The translations under genes and the position numbers were made by a program. Below, one piece after another: positions 37,522 to 50,900 of a stretch of DNA of 64,000 bases; positions within the stretch are counted from its first letter, which is position 1, and each line of letters opens with the position of its first letter. Source of the stretch: Acanthosepion esculentum. Its lineage: Eukaryota > Mollusca > Cephalopoda > Sepiida > Sepiidae. The notes under the pieces were generated by a model that was not told the DNA's origin, ran no database searches, and saw nothing but the letters and a program-made list of their open reading frames with translations. Location of the stretch: contig OZ038479.1 of the NCBI GenBank assembly GCA_964036315.1, forward strand, positions 62,377,304 to 62,441,303, in the 5' to 3' direction.

Positions 37522-40500
37522 ATGAAAATGCTGAAAACAAATGAAAATATTGTATACTTTGATCATTTTCAAATGAAAATGCTGAAAACAAATAAAAATA
37601 TTGCATATTTTGATCATTTTCAAATGAAAACGAAGAAAACAAATGAAAATATTGCATATTTTGTTCATTTTCAAATGAAAACGAAGAAAACAAATGAAAA
37701 TATTGCATATTTTGATCATTTTCAAATGAAAATGCTGAAAACAAATGAAAATATTGCATATTTTGATCATTTTCAAATGAAAATGCTGAAAAGAAATGAA
37801 AATATTGCATATTTTGAACATTTTCAAATGAAAACGAAGAAAACAAATGAAAATATTGCATATTTTGATCATTTTCAAATGAAAACGAAGAAAACAAATG
37901 AAAATATTGCATATTTTGATCATTTTCAAATGAAAACGTAGAAAACAAATGAAAATATTGCATATTTTGATCATTTTCAAATGAAAACGAAGAAAACAAA
38001 TGAAAATATTGCATATTTTGATCATTTTCAAATGAAAACGAAGAAAACAAATGAAAATATTGCATATTTTGATCATTTTCAAATGAAAACGAAGAAAACA
38101 AATGAAAATATTGCATATTTTGATCATTTTCAATTGAAAACGAAGAAAACAAATGAAAATATTGCATATTTTGATCATTTTCAAATGAAAACGAAGAAAA
38201 CAAATGAAAATATTGCATATTTTGATCATTTTCAAATGAAAACAAATGAAAATATTGCATATTTTGATCATTTTCAAATGAAAACGAAGAAAACAAATGA
38301 AAATATTGCATATTTTGATCATTTTCAAATGAAAATGCTGGAAACAAATGAAAATATTGCATATTTTGATCATTTTCAAATGAAAACGAAGAAAACAAAT
38401 GAAAATATTGCATATTTTGATCATTTTCAAATGAAAACGAAGAAAACAAATGAAAATATTGCATATTTTGATCATTTTCAAATGAAAATGCTGAAAACAA
38501 ATGAGAATATTGCATATTTTGAACATTTTCAAATGAAAACGAAGAAAACAAATGAAAATATTGCATATTTTGATCATTTTCAAATGAAAATGCTGACAAG
38601 AAATGAAAATATTGCATATTTTGATCATTTTCAAATGAAAACGAAGAAAACAAATGAAAATATTACATATTTTGATCATTTTCAAATGAAAACGAAGAAA
38701 ACAAATGAAAATATTGCATATTTTGATCATTTTCAAATGAAAACGAAGAAAACAAATGAAAATATTGCATATTTTGATCATTTTCAAATGAAAACGAAGA
38801 AAACAAATGAAAATATTGCATATTTTGATCATTTTCAAATGAAAATGCTGAAAAGAAATGAAAATATTGCATATTTTGAACATTTTCAAATGAAAACGAA
38901 GAAAACAAATGAAAATATTGCATATTTTGATTATTTTCAAATGAAAACGAAGAAAACAAATGAAAATATTGCATATTTTGATCATTTTCAAATGAAAACG
39001 TAGAAAACAAATGAAAATATTGCATATTTTGATCATTTTCAAATGAAAACGAAGAAAACAAATGAAAATATTGCATATTTTGATCATTTTCAAATGAAAA
39101 CGAAGAAAACAAATGAAAATATTGCATATTTTGATCATTTTCAAATGAAAACGAAGAAAACAAATGAAAATATTGCATATTTTGATCATTTTCAATTGAA
39201 AACGAAGAAAACAAATGAAAATATTGCATATTTTGATCATTTTCAAATGAAAACGAAGAAAACAAATGAAAATATTGCATATTTTGTTCATTTTCAAATG
39301 AAAACAAATGAAAATATTGCATATTTTGATCATTTTCAAATGAAAACGAAGAAAACAAATGAAAATATTGCATATTTTGATCATTTTCAAATGAAAATGC
39401 TGGAAACAAATGAAAATATTGCATATTTTGATCATTTTCAAATGAAAACGAAGAAAACAAATGAAAATATTGCATATTTTGATCATTTTCAAATGAAAAC
39501 GAAGAAAACAAATGAAAATATTGCATATTTTGATCATTTTCAAATGAAAATGCTGAAAACAAATGAGAATATTGCATATTTTGAACATTTTCAAATGAAA
39601 ACGAAGAAAACAAATGAAAATATTGCATATTTTGATCATTTTCAAATGAAAATGCTGACAAGAAATGAAAATATTGCATATTTTGATCATTTTCAAATGA
39701 AAACGAAGAAAACAAATGAAAATATTGCATATTTTGATCATTTTCAAATGAAAACGAAGAAAACAAATGAAAATATTGCATATTTTGATCATTTTCAAAT
39801 GAAAACGAAGAAAACAAATGAAAATATTGCATATTTTGATCATTTTCAAATGAAAACGAAGAAAACAAATGAAAATATTGCATATTTTGATCATTTTCAA
39901 ATGAAAATGCTGAAAAGAAATGAAAATATCGCATATTTTGAATATTTTCAAATGAAAACGAAGAAAACAAATGAAAATATTGCATATTTTGATCATTTTC
40001 AAATGAAAACGAAGAAAACAAATGAAAATATTGCATATTTTGATCATTTTCAAATGAAAACGTAGAAAACAAATGAAAATATTGCATATTTTGATCATTT
40101 TCAAATGAAAACGAAGAAAACAAATGAAAATATTGCATATTTTGATCATTTTCAAATGAAAACGAAGAAAACAAATGAAAATATTGCATATTTTGATCAT
40201 TTTCAAATGAAAACGAAGAAAACAAATGAAAATATTGCATATTTTGATCATTTTCAAATGAACACGAAGAAAACAAATGAAAATATTACATATTTTGATC
40301 ATTTTCAAATGAAAATGCTGAAAACAAATGAAAATATTGCATATTTTGATCATTTTCAAATGAAAAAGCTGAAAACAAATGAAAATATTGCTTATTTTGA
40401 TCATTTTCAAATGAAAACGAAGAAAACAAATGAAAATATTGCATATTTTGATCATTTTCAAATGAAAACGAAGAAAACAAATGAAAATATTGCATATTTT

Positions 40501-43500
40501 GATCATTTTCAAATGAAAACGAAGAAAACAAATGAAAATATTGCATATTTTGATCATTTTCAAATGAAAATGCTGAAAACAAATGAAAATATTGTATACT
40601 TTGATCATTTTCAAATGAAAATGCTAAAAACAAATGAAAATATTGCATATTTTGATCATTTTCAAATGAAAACGAAGAAAACAAATGAAAATATTGCATA
40701 TTTTGATCATTTTCAAATGAAAACGAAGAAAACAAATGAAAATATTGCATATTTTGATCATTTTCAAATGAAAATGCTGAAAACAAATGAAAATATTGTA
40801 TACTTTGATCATTTTCAAATGAAAATGCTGAAAACAAATAAAAATATTGCATATTTTGATCATTTTCAAATGAAAACGAAGAAAACAAATGAAAATATTG
40901 CATATTTTGTTCATTTTCAAATGAAAACGAAGAAAACAAATGAAAATATTGCATATTTTGATCATTTTCAAATGAAAATGCTGAAAACAAATGAAAATAT
41001 TGCATATTTTGATCATTTTCAAATGAAAATGCTGAAAAGAAATGAAAATATTGCATATTTTGAACATTTTAAAATGAAAACGAAGAAAACAAATGAAAAT
41101 ATTGCATATTTTGATCATTTTCAAATGAAAACGAAGAAAACAAATGAAAATATTGCATATTTTGATCATTTTCAAATGAAAACGTAGAAAACAAATGAAA
41201 ATATTGCATATTTTGATCATTTTCAAATGAAAACGAAGAAAACAAATGAAAATATTGCATATTTTGATCATTTTCAAATGAAAACGAAGAAAACAAATGA
41301 AAATATTGCATATTTTGATCATTTTCAAATGAAAACGAAGAAAACAAATGAAAATATTGCATATTTTGATCATTTTCAATTGAAAACGAAGAAAACAAAT
41401 GAAAATATTGCATATTTTGATCATTTTCAAATGAAAACGAAGAAAACAAATGAAAATATTGCATATTTTGATCATTTTCAAATGAAAACAAATGAAAATA
41501 TTGCATATTTTGATCATTTTCAAATGAAAACGAAGAAAACAAATGAAAATATTGCATATTTTGATCATTTTCAAATGAAAATGCTGGAAACAAATGAAAA
41601 TATTGCATATTTTGATCATTTTCAAATGAAAACGAAGAAAACAAATGAAAATATTGCATATTTTGATCATTTTCAAATGAAAACGAAGAAAACAAATGAA
41701 AATATTGCATATTTTGATCATTTTCAAATGAAAATGCTGAAAACAAATGAGAATATTGCATATTTTGAACATTTTCAAATGAAAACGAAGAAAACAAATG
41801 AAAATATTGCATATTTTGATCATTTTCAAATGAAAATGCTGACAAGAAATGAAAATATTGCATATTTTGATCATTTTCAAATGAAAACGAAGAAAACAAA
41901 TGAAAATATTACATATTTTGATCATTTTCAAATGAAAACGAAGAAAACAAATGAAAATATTGCATATTTTGATCATTTTCAAATGAAAACGAAGAAAACA
42001 AATGAAAATATTGCATATTTTGATCATTTTCAAATGAAAACGAAGAAAACAAATGAAAATATTGCATATTTTGATCATTTTCAAATGAAAACGAAGAAAA
42101 CAAATGAAAATATTGCATATTTTGATCATTTTCAAATGAAAATGCTGAAAAGAAATGAAAATATCGCATATTTTGAATATTTTCAAATGAAAACGAAGAA
42201 AACAAATGAAAATATTGCATATTTTGATCATTTTCAAATGAAAACGAAGAAAACAAATGAAAATATTGCATATTTTGATCATTTTCAAATGAAAACGTAG
42301 AAAACAAATGAAAATATTGCATATTTTGATCATTTTCAAATGAAAACGAAGAAAACAAATGAAAATATTGCATATTTTGATCATTTTCAAATGAAAACGA
42401 AGAAAACAAATGAAAATATTGCATATTTTGATCATTTTCAAATGAAAACGAAGAAAACAAATGAAAATATTGCATATTTTGATCATTTTCAATTGAAAAC
42501 GAAGAAAACAAATAAAAATATTGCATATTTTGATCATTTTCAAATGAAAACGAAGAAAACAAATGAAAATATTGCATATTTTGATCATTTTCAAATGAAA
42601 ACGAAGAAAACAAATGAAAATATTGCATATTTACATCATTTTCAAATGAAAACGAAGAAAACAAATGAAAATATTGCATATTTTGATCATTTTCAAAAGA
42701 AAACGCTGAATATATTGCATATTTTGATCATTTTCAAATGAAAATGCTGAATACAAATGAGAATATTGCATATTTTGAACATTTTCAAATGAAAACGAAG
42801 AAAACAAATGAAAATATTGCATATTTTGATCATTTTCAAATGAAAATGCTGACAAGAAATGAAAATATTGCATATTTTGATCATTTTCAAATGAAAACGA
42901 AGAAAACAAATGAAAATATTGCATATTTTGATCATTTTCAAATGAAAACGAAGAAAACAAATGAAAATATTGCATATTTTGATCATTTTCAAATGAAAAC
43001 GAAGAAAACAAATGAAAATATTGCATATTTTGATCATTTTCAAATGAAAACGAAGAAAACAAATGAAAATATTGCATATTTTGATCATTTTCAAATGAAC
43101 ACGAAGAAAACAAATGAAAATATTACATATTTTGATCATTTTCAAATGAAAATGCTGAAAACAAATGAAAATATTGCATATTTTGATCATTTTCAAATGA
43201 AAATGCTGAAAACAAATGAAAATATTGTATACTTTGATCATTTTCAAATGAAAACGAAGAAAACAAATGAAAATATTGCATATTTTGATCATTTTCAAAT
43301 GAAAACGAAGAAAACAAATGAAAATATTGCATATTTTGATCATTTTCAAATGAAAACGAAGAAAACAAATGAAAATATTGCATATTTTGATCATTTTCAA
43401 ATGAAAATGCTGAAAACAAATGAAAATATTGTATACTTTGATCATTTTCAAATGAAAATGCTGAAAACAAATAAAAATATTGCATATTTTGATCATTTTC

Positions 43501-44126
43501 AAATGAAAACGAAGAAAACAAATGAAAATATTGCATATTTTGATCATTTTCAAATGAAAACGAAGAAAACAAATGAAAATATTGCATATTTTGATCATTT
43601 TCAAATGAAAACGAAGAAAACAAATGAAAATATTGCATATTTTGATCATTTTCAAATGAAAACGAAGAAAACAAATGAAAATATTGCATATTTTGATCAT
43701 TTTCAAATGAAAATGCTGAAAACAAATGAAAATATTGCATATTTTGATCATTTTCAAATGAAAATGCTGAAAACAAATGAAAATATTGCATATTTTGATC
43801 ATTTTCAAATGAAAACGAAGAAAACAAATGAAAATATTGCATATTTTGTTCATTTTCAAATGAAAACGAAGAAAACAAATGAAAATATTGCATATTTTGA
43901 TCATTTTCAAATGAAAATGCTGAAAACAAATGAAAATATTGCATATTTTGATCATTTTCAAATGAAAATGCTGAAAAGAAATGAAAATATTGCATATTTT
44001 GAACATTTTCAAATGAAAACGAAGAAAACAAATGAAAATATTGCATATTTTGATCATTTTCAAATGAAAACGAAGAAAACAAATGAAAATATTGCATATT
44101 TTGATCATTTTCAAATGAAAACGTAG
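37522..44126 (+). repeat. TAG-marked higher-order units of about 1.06-1.83 kb
   Basis: A recurrent AAG-to-TAG monomer ends units at 37941, 39003, 40065, 41187, 42300 and 44126, giving steps of 1,062, 1,062, 1,122, 1,113 and 1,826 bp. Typical unit order is four type A, CAATTG, A, S, A, GCTGGAAAC, A, A, B with GAGAATATT/TTTGAACAT, A, GCTGACAAG, several A, GCTGAAAAGAAATG, A, A, TAG copy. The 39,004-40,065 unit repeats the 32,809-33,870 unit (offset 6,195). The ATGAACACG region at 37012 recurs at 40258 (offset 3,246, which is 64 monomers with two S), and the match continues to about 42 kb. Confidence 0.87.
42697..42737 (+). repeat. 41-bp truncated monomer (-10 bp)
   Basis: The copy starts AAGAAAACGCTGAATATATTG, where its relatives (for example at 34165 and 45633) read AAGAAAACGAAG, then AAAACAACTGAATATATTG. 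Ten bases are missing and the next monomer starts at 42738. This is one of only two frame-breaking indels in the right half of the window, and it is private to this copy of the block. Confidence 0.88.
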
Positions 44127-47100
44127 AAAACAAATGAAAATATTGCATATTTTGATCATTTTCAAATGAAAACGAAGAAAACAAATGAAAATATTGCATA
44201 TTTTGATCATTTTCAAATGAAAACGAAGAAAACAAATGAAAATATTGCATATTTTGATCATTTTCAAATGAAAACGAAGAAAACAAATGAAAATATTGCA
44301 TATTTTGATCATTTTCAATTGAAAACGAAGAAAACAAATGAAAATATTGCATATTTTGATCATTTTCAAATGAAAACGAAGAAAACAAATGAAAATATTG
44401 CATATTTTGATCATTTTCAAATGAAAACAAATGAAAATATTGCATATTTTGATCATTTTCAAATGAAAACGAAGAAAACAAATGAAAATATTGCATATTT
44501 TGATCATTTTCAAATGAAAATGCTGGAAACAAATGAAAATATTGCATATTTTGATCATTTTCAAATGAAAACGAAGAAAACAAATGAAAATATTGCATAT
44601 TTTGATCATTTTCAAATGAAAACGAAGAAAACAAATGAAAATATTGCATATTTTGATCATTTTCAAATGAAAATGCTGAAAACAAATGAGAATATTGCAT
44701 ATTTTGAACATTTTCAAATGAAAACGAAGAAAACAAATGAAAATATTGCATATTTTGATCATTTTCAAATGAAAATGCTGACAAGAAATGAAAATATTGC
44801 ATATTTTGATCATTTTCAAATGAAAACGAAGAAAACAAATGAAAATATTGCATATTTTGATCATTTTCAAATGAAAACGAAGAAAACAAATGAAAATATT
44901 GCATATTTTGATCATTTTCAAATGAAAACGAAGAAAACAAATGAAAATATTGCATATTTTGATCATTTTCAAATGAAAACGAAGAAAACAAATGAAAATA
45001 TTGCATATTTTGATCATTTTCAAATGAAAACGAAGAAAACAAATGAAAATATTGCATATTTTGATCATTTTCAAATGAAAATGCTGAAAAGAAATGAAAA
45101 TATCGCATATTTTGAATATTTTCAAATGAAAACGAAGAAAACAAATGAAAATATTGCATATTTTGATCATTTTCAAATGAAAACGAAGAAAACAAATGAA
45201 AATATTGCATATTTTGATCATTTTCAAATGAAAACGTAGAAAACAAATGAAAATATTGCATATTTTGATCATTTTCAAATGAAAACGAAGAAAACAAATG
45301 AAAATATTGCATATTTTGATCATTTTCAAATGAAAATGCTGACAAGAAATGAAAATATTGCATATTTTGATCATTTTCAAATGAAAACGAAGAAAACAAA
45401 TGAAAATATTGCATATTTTGATCATTTTCAAATGAAAACGAAGAAAACAAATAAAAATATTGCATATTTTGATCATTTTCAAATGAAAACGAAGAAAACA
45501 AATGAAAATATTGCATATTTTGATCATTTTCAAATGAAAACGAAGAAAACAAATGAAAATATTGCATATTTACATCATTTTCAAATGAAAACGAAGAAAA
45601 CAAATGAAAATATTGCATATTTTGATCATTTTCAAAAGAAAACGAAGAAAACAACTGAATATATTGCATATTTTGATCATTTTCAAATGAAAATGCTGAA
45701 AACAAATGAGAATATTGCATATTTTGAACATTTTCAAATGAAAACTAAGAAAACAAATGAAAATATTGCATATTTTGATCATTTTCAAATGAAAATGCTG
45801 ACAAGAAATGAAAATATTGCATATTTTGATCATTTTCAAATGAAAACGAAGAAAACAAATGAAAATATTGCATATTTTGATCATTTTCAAATGAAAACGA
45901 AGAAAACAAATGAAAATATTGCATATTTTGATCATTTTCAAATGAAAACGAAGAAAACAAATGAAAATATTGCATATTTTGATCATTTTCAAATGAAAAC
46001 GAAGAAAACAAATGAAAATATTGCATATTTTGATCATTTTCAAATGAACACGAAGAAAACAAATGAAAATATTACATATTTTGATCATTTTCAAATGAAA
46101 ATGCTGAAAACAAATGAAAATATTGCATATTTTGATCATTTTCAAATGAAAACGAAGAAAACAAATGAAAATATTGCATATTTTGATCATTTTCAAATGA
46201 AAATGCTGAAAACAAATGAAAATATTACATATTTTGATCATTTTCAAATGAAAAAGCTGAAAACAAATGAAAATATTGCTTATTTTGATCATTTTCAAAT
46301 GAAAACGAAGAAAACAAATGAAAATATTGCATATTTTGATCATTTTCAAATGAAAACGAAGAAAACAAATGAAAATATTGCATATTTTGATCATTTTCAA
46401 ATGAAAACGAAGAAAACAAATGAAAATATTGCATATTTACATCATTTTCAAATGAAAACGAAGAAAACAAATGAAAATATTGCATATTTTGATCATTTTC
46501 AAATGAAAACGAAGAAAACAAATGAAAATATTGCATATTTTGATCATTTTCAAATGAAAACGAAGAAAACAAATGAAAATATTGCATATTTTGATCATTT
46601 TCAATTGAAAACGAAGAAAACAAATGAAAATATTGCATATTTTGATCATTTTCAAATGAAAACGAAGAAAACAAATGAAAATATTGCATATTTTGATCAT
46701 TTTCAAATGAAAACAAATGAAAATATTGCATATTTTGATCATTTTCAAATGAAAACGAAGAAAACAAATGAAAATATTGCATATTTTGATCATTTTCAAA
46801 TGAAAATGCTGGAAACAAATGAAAATATTGCATATTTTGATCATTTTCAAATGAAAACGAAGAAAACAAATGAAAATATTGCATATTTTGATCATTTTCA
46901 AATGAAAACGAAGAAAACAAATGAAAATATTGCATATTTTGATCATTTTCAAATGAAAATGCTGAAAACAAATGAAAATATTGCATATTTTGATCATTTT
47001 CAAATGAAAACGAAGAAAACAAATGAAAATATTGCATATTTTGATCATTTTCAAATGAAAATGCTGACAAGAAATGAAAATATTGCATATTTTGATCATT

Positions 47101-48722
47101 TTCAAATGAAAACGAAGAAAACAAATGAAAATATTGCATATTTTGATCATTTTCAAATGAAAACGAAGAAAACAAATGAAAATATTGCATATTTTGATCA
47201 TTTTCAAATGAAAACGAAGAAAACAAATGAAAATATTGCATATTTTGATCATTTTCAAATGAAAACGAAGAAAACAAATGAAAATATTGCATATTTTGAT
47301 CATTTTCAAATGAAAACGAAGAAAACAAATGAAAATATTGCATATTTTGATCATTTTCAAATGAAAATGCTGAAAAGAAATGAAAATATCGCATATTTTG
47401 AATATTTTCAAATGAAAACGAAGAAAACAAATGAAAATATTGCATATTTTGATCATTTTCAAATGAAAACGAAGAAAACAAATGAAAATATTGCATATTT
47501 TGATCATTTTCAAATGAAAACGTAGAAAACAAATGAAAATATTGCATATTTTGATCATTTTCAAATGAAAACGAAGAAAACAAATGAAAATATTGCATAT
47601 TTTGATCATTTTCAAATGAAAATGCTGACAAGAAATGAAAATATTGCATATTTTGATCATTTTCAAATGAAAACGAAGAAAACAAATGAAAATATTGCAT
47701 ATTTTGATCATTTTCAAATGAAAACGAAGAAAACAAATAAAAATATTGCATATTTTGATCATTTTCAAATGAAAACGAAGAAAACAAATGAAAATATTGC
47801 ATATTTTGATCATTTTCAAATGAAAACGAAGAAAACAAATGAAAATATTGCATATTTACATCATTTTCAAATGAAAACGAAGAAAACAAATGAAAATATT
47901 GCATATTTTGATCATTTTCAAAAGAAAACGAAGAAAACAACTGAATATATTGCATATTTTGATCATTTTCAAATGAAAATGCTGAAAACAAATGAGAATA
48001 TTGCATATTTTGAACATTTTCAAATGAAAACGAAGAAAACAAATGAAAATATTGCATATTTTGATCATTTTCAAATGAAAATGCTGACAAGAAATGAAAA
48101 TATTGCATATTTTGATCATTTTCAAATGAAAACGAAGAAAACAAATGAAAATATTGCATATTTTGATCATTTTCAAATGAAAACGAAGAAAACAAATGAA
48201 AATATTGCATATTTTGATCATTTTCAAATGAAAACGAAGAAAACAAATGAAAATATTGCATATTTTGATCATTTTCAAATGAAAACGAAGAAAACAAATG
48301 AAAATATTGCATATTTTGATCATTTTCAAATGAACACGAAGAAAACAAATGAAAATATTACATATTTTGATCATTTTCAAATGAAAATGCTGAAAACAAA
48401 TGAAAATATTGCATATTTTGATCATTTTCAAATGAAAACGAAGAAAACAAATGAAAATATTGCATATTTTGATCATTTTCAAATGAAAATGCTGAAAACA
48501 AATGAAAATATTACATATTTTGATCATTTTCAAATGAAAAAGCTGAAAACAAATGAAAATATTGCTTATTTTGATCATTTTCAAATGAAAACGAAGAAAA
48601 CAAATGAAAATATTGCATATTTTGATCATTTTCAAATGAAAACGAAGAAAACAAATGAAAATATTGCATATTTTGATCATTTTCAAATGAAAACGAAGAA
48701 AACAAATGAAAATATTGCATAT
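44127..48722 (+). repeat. 2,286-bp tandem higher-order duplication (44x51+42)
   Basis: Shared markers step by 2,286 bp: CAATTG (44319 and 46605), S (44421 and 46707), GCTGGAAAC, the TAG copies (ending 45239 and 47525), GCTGACAAG and AATAAAAAT after them, TTTACATCAT, CAAAAGAAAACG with AACTGAATATATTG, ATGAACACG with ATTACA, and ATGAAAAAGCTG with TTGCTTATT. The copies differ in places: GAGAATATT/TTTGAACAT in the first (about 44690) is normal in the second, and the first has AAAACTAAG near 45745 where the second has AAAACGAAG. The match ends near 46.44/48.72 kb. The 41,227-42,300 unit also recurs at 44,166-45,239 (offset 2,939). Confidence 0.87.
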
Positions 48723-50900
48723 TTACATCATTTTCAAATGAAAACGAAGAAAACAAATGAAAATATTGCATATTTTGATCATTTTCAAATGAAAACGAAG
48801 AAAACAAATGAATATATTGCATATTTTGATCATTTTCAAATGAAAATGCTGAAAACAAATGAGAATATTGCATATTTTGAACATTTTCAAATGAAAACGA
48901 AGAAAACAAATGAAAATATTGCATATTTTGATCATTTTCAAATGAAAATGCTGAAAACAAATGAAAATATTGCATATTTTGATCATTTTCAAATGAAAAC
49001 GAAGAAAACAAATGAAAATATTGCATATTTTGATCATTTTCAAATGAAAACGAAGAAAACAAATGAAAATATTGCATATTTTGATCATTTTCAAATGAAA
49101 ACGAAGAAAACAAATGAAAATATTGCATATTTTGATCATTTTCAAATGAAAACTAAGAAAACAAATGAAAATATTGCATATTTTGATCATTTTCAAATGA
49201 AAATGCTGAAAACAAATGAAAATATTGCATATTTTGATCATTTTCAAATGAAAACGAAGAAAACAAATGAAAATATTGCATATTTTGATCATTTTCAAAT
49301 GAAAACGAAGAAAACAAATGAAAATATTGCATATTTTGATCATTTTCAAATGAAAACTAAGAAAACAAATGAAAATATTGCATATTTTGATCATTTTCAA
49401 ATGAAAATGCTGACAAGAAATGAAAATATTGCATATTTTGATCATTTTCAAATGAAAACGAAGAAAACAAATGAAAATATTGCATATTTTGATCATTTTC
49501 AAATGAAAACGAAGAAAACAAATGAAAATATTGCATATTTTGATCATTTTCAAATGAAAACGAAGAAAACAAATGAAAATATTGCATATTTTGATCATTT
49601 TCAAATGAAAACGAAGAAAACAAATGAAAATATTGCATATTTTGATCATTTTCAAATGAACACGAAGAAAACAAATGAAAATATTACATATTTTGATCAT
49701 TTTCAAATGAAAATGCTGAAAACAAATGAAAATATTGCATATTTTGATCATTTTCAAATGAAAACTAAGAAAACAAATGAAAATATTGCATATTTTGATC
49801 ATTTTCAAATGAAAATGCTGACAAGAAATGAAAATATTGCATATTTTGATCATTTTCAAATGAAAACGAAGAAAACAAATGAAAATATTGCATATTTTGA
49901 TCATTTTCAAATGAAAACGAAGAAAACAAATGAAAATATTGCATATTTTGATCATTTTCAAATGAAAACGAAGAAAACAAATGAAAATATTGCATATTTT
50001 GATCATTTTCAAATGAAAACGAAGAAAACAAATGAAAATATTGCATATTTTGATCATTTTCAAATGAACACGAAGAAAACAAATGAAAATATTACATATT
50101 TTGATCATTTTCAAATGAAAATGCTGAAAACAAATGAAAATATTGCATATTTTGATCATTTTCAAATGAAAACGAAGAAAACAAATGAAAATATTGCATA
50201 TTTTGATCATTTTCAAATGAAAATGCTGAAAACAAATGAAAATATTACATATTTTGATCATTTTCAAATGAAAAAGCTGAAAACAAATGAAAATATTGCT
50301 TATTTTGATCATTTTCAAATGAAAACGAAGAAAACAAATGAAAATATTGCATATTTTGATCATTTTCAAATGAAAACGAAGAAAACAAATGAAAATATTG
50401 CATATTTTGATCATTTTCAAATGAAAACGAAGAAAACAAATGAAAATATTGCATATTTACATCATTTTCAAATGAAAACGAAGAAAACAAATGAAAATAT
50501 TGCATATTTTGATCATTTTCAAATGAAAACGAAGAAAACAAATGAATATATTGCATATTTTGATCATTTTCAAATGAAAATGCTGAAAACAAATGAGAAT
50601 ATTGCATATTTTGAACATTTTCAAATGAAAACGAAGAAAACAAATGAAAATATTGCATATTTTGATCATTTTCAAATGAAAATGCTGAAAACAAATGAAA
50701 ATATTGCATATTTTGATCATTTTCAAATGAAAACGAAGAAAACAAATGAAAATATTGCATATTTTGAACATTTTCAAATGAAAACGAAGAAAACAAATGA
50801 AAATATTGCATATTTTGATCATTTTCAAATGAAAACGAAGAAAACAAATGAAAATATTGCATATTTTGATCATTTTCAAATGAAAACTAAGAAAACAAAT
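48723..50900 (+). repeat. 408-bp octamer duplication inside a 1,734-bp step
   Basis: The eight-monomer order AAAACTAAG copy, GCTGACAAG copy, four type A, ATGAACACG with ATTACA, type B is present at 49350-49757 and at 49758-50165. It lies between two copies of a longer block. That block holds type B with ATTACA, ATGAAAAAGCTG with TTGCTTATT, A runs, TTTACATCAT, AATATATTGC and GAGAATATT/TTTGAACAT, and it occurs at about 48.47-49.15 kb and 50.20-50.89 kb, a step of 1,734 bp (34x51). One private difference is TTTGAACAT near 50765. Confidence 0.86.
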
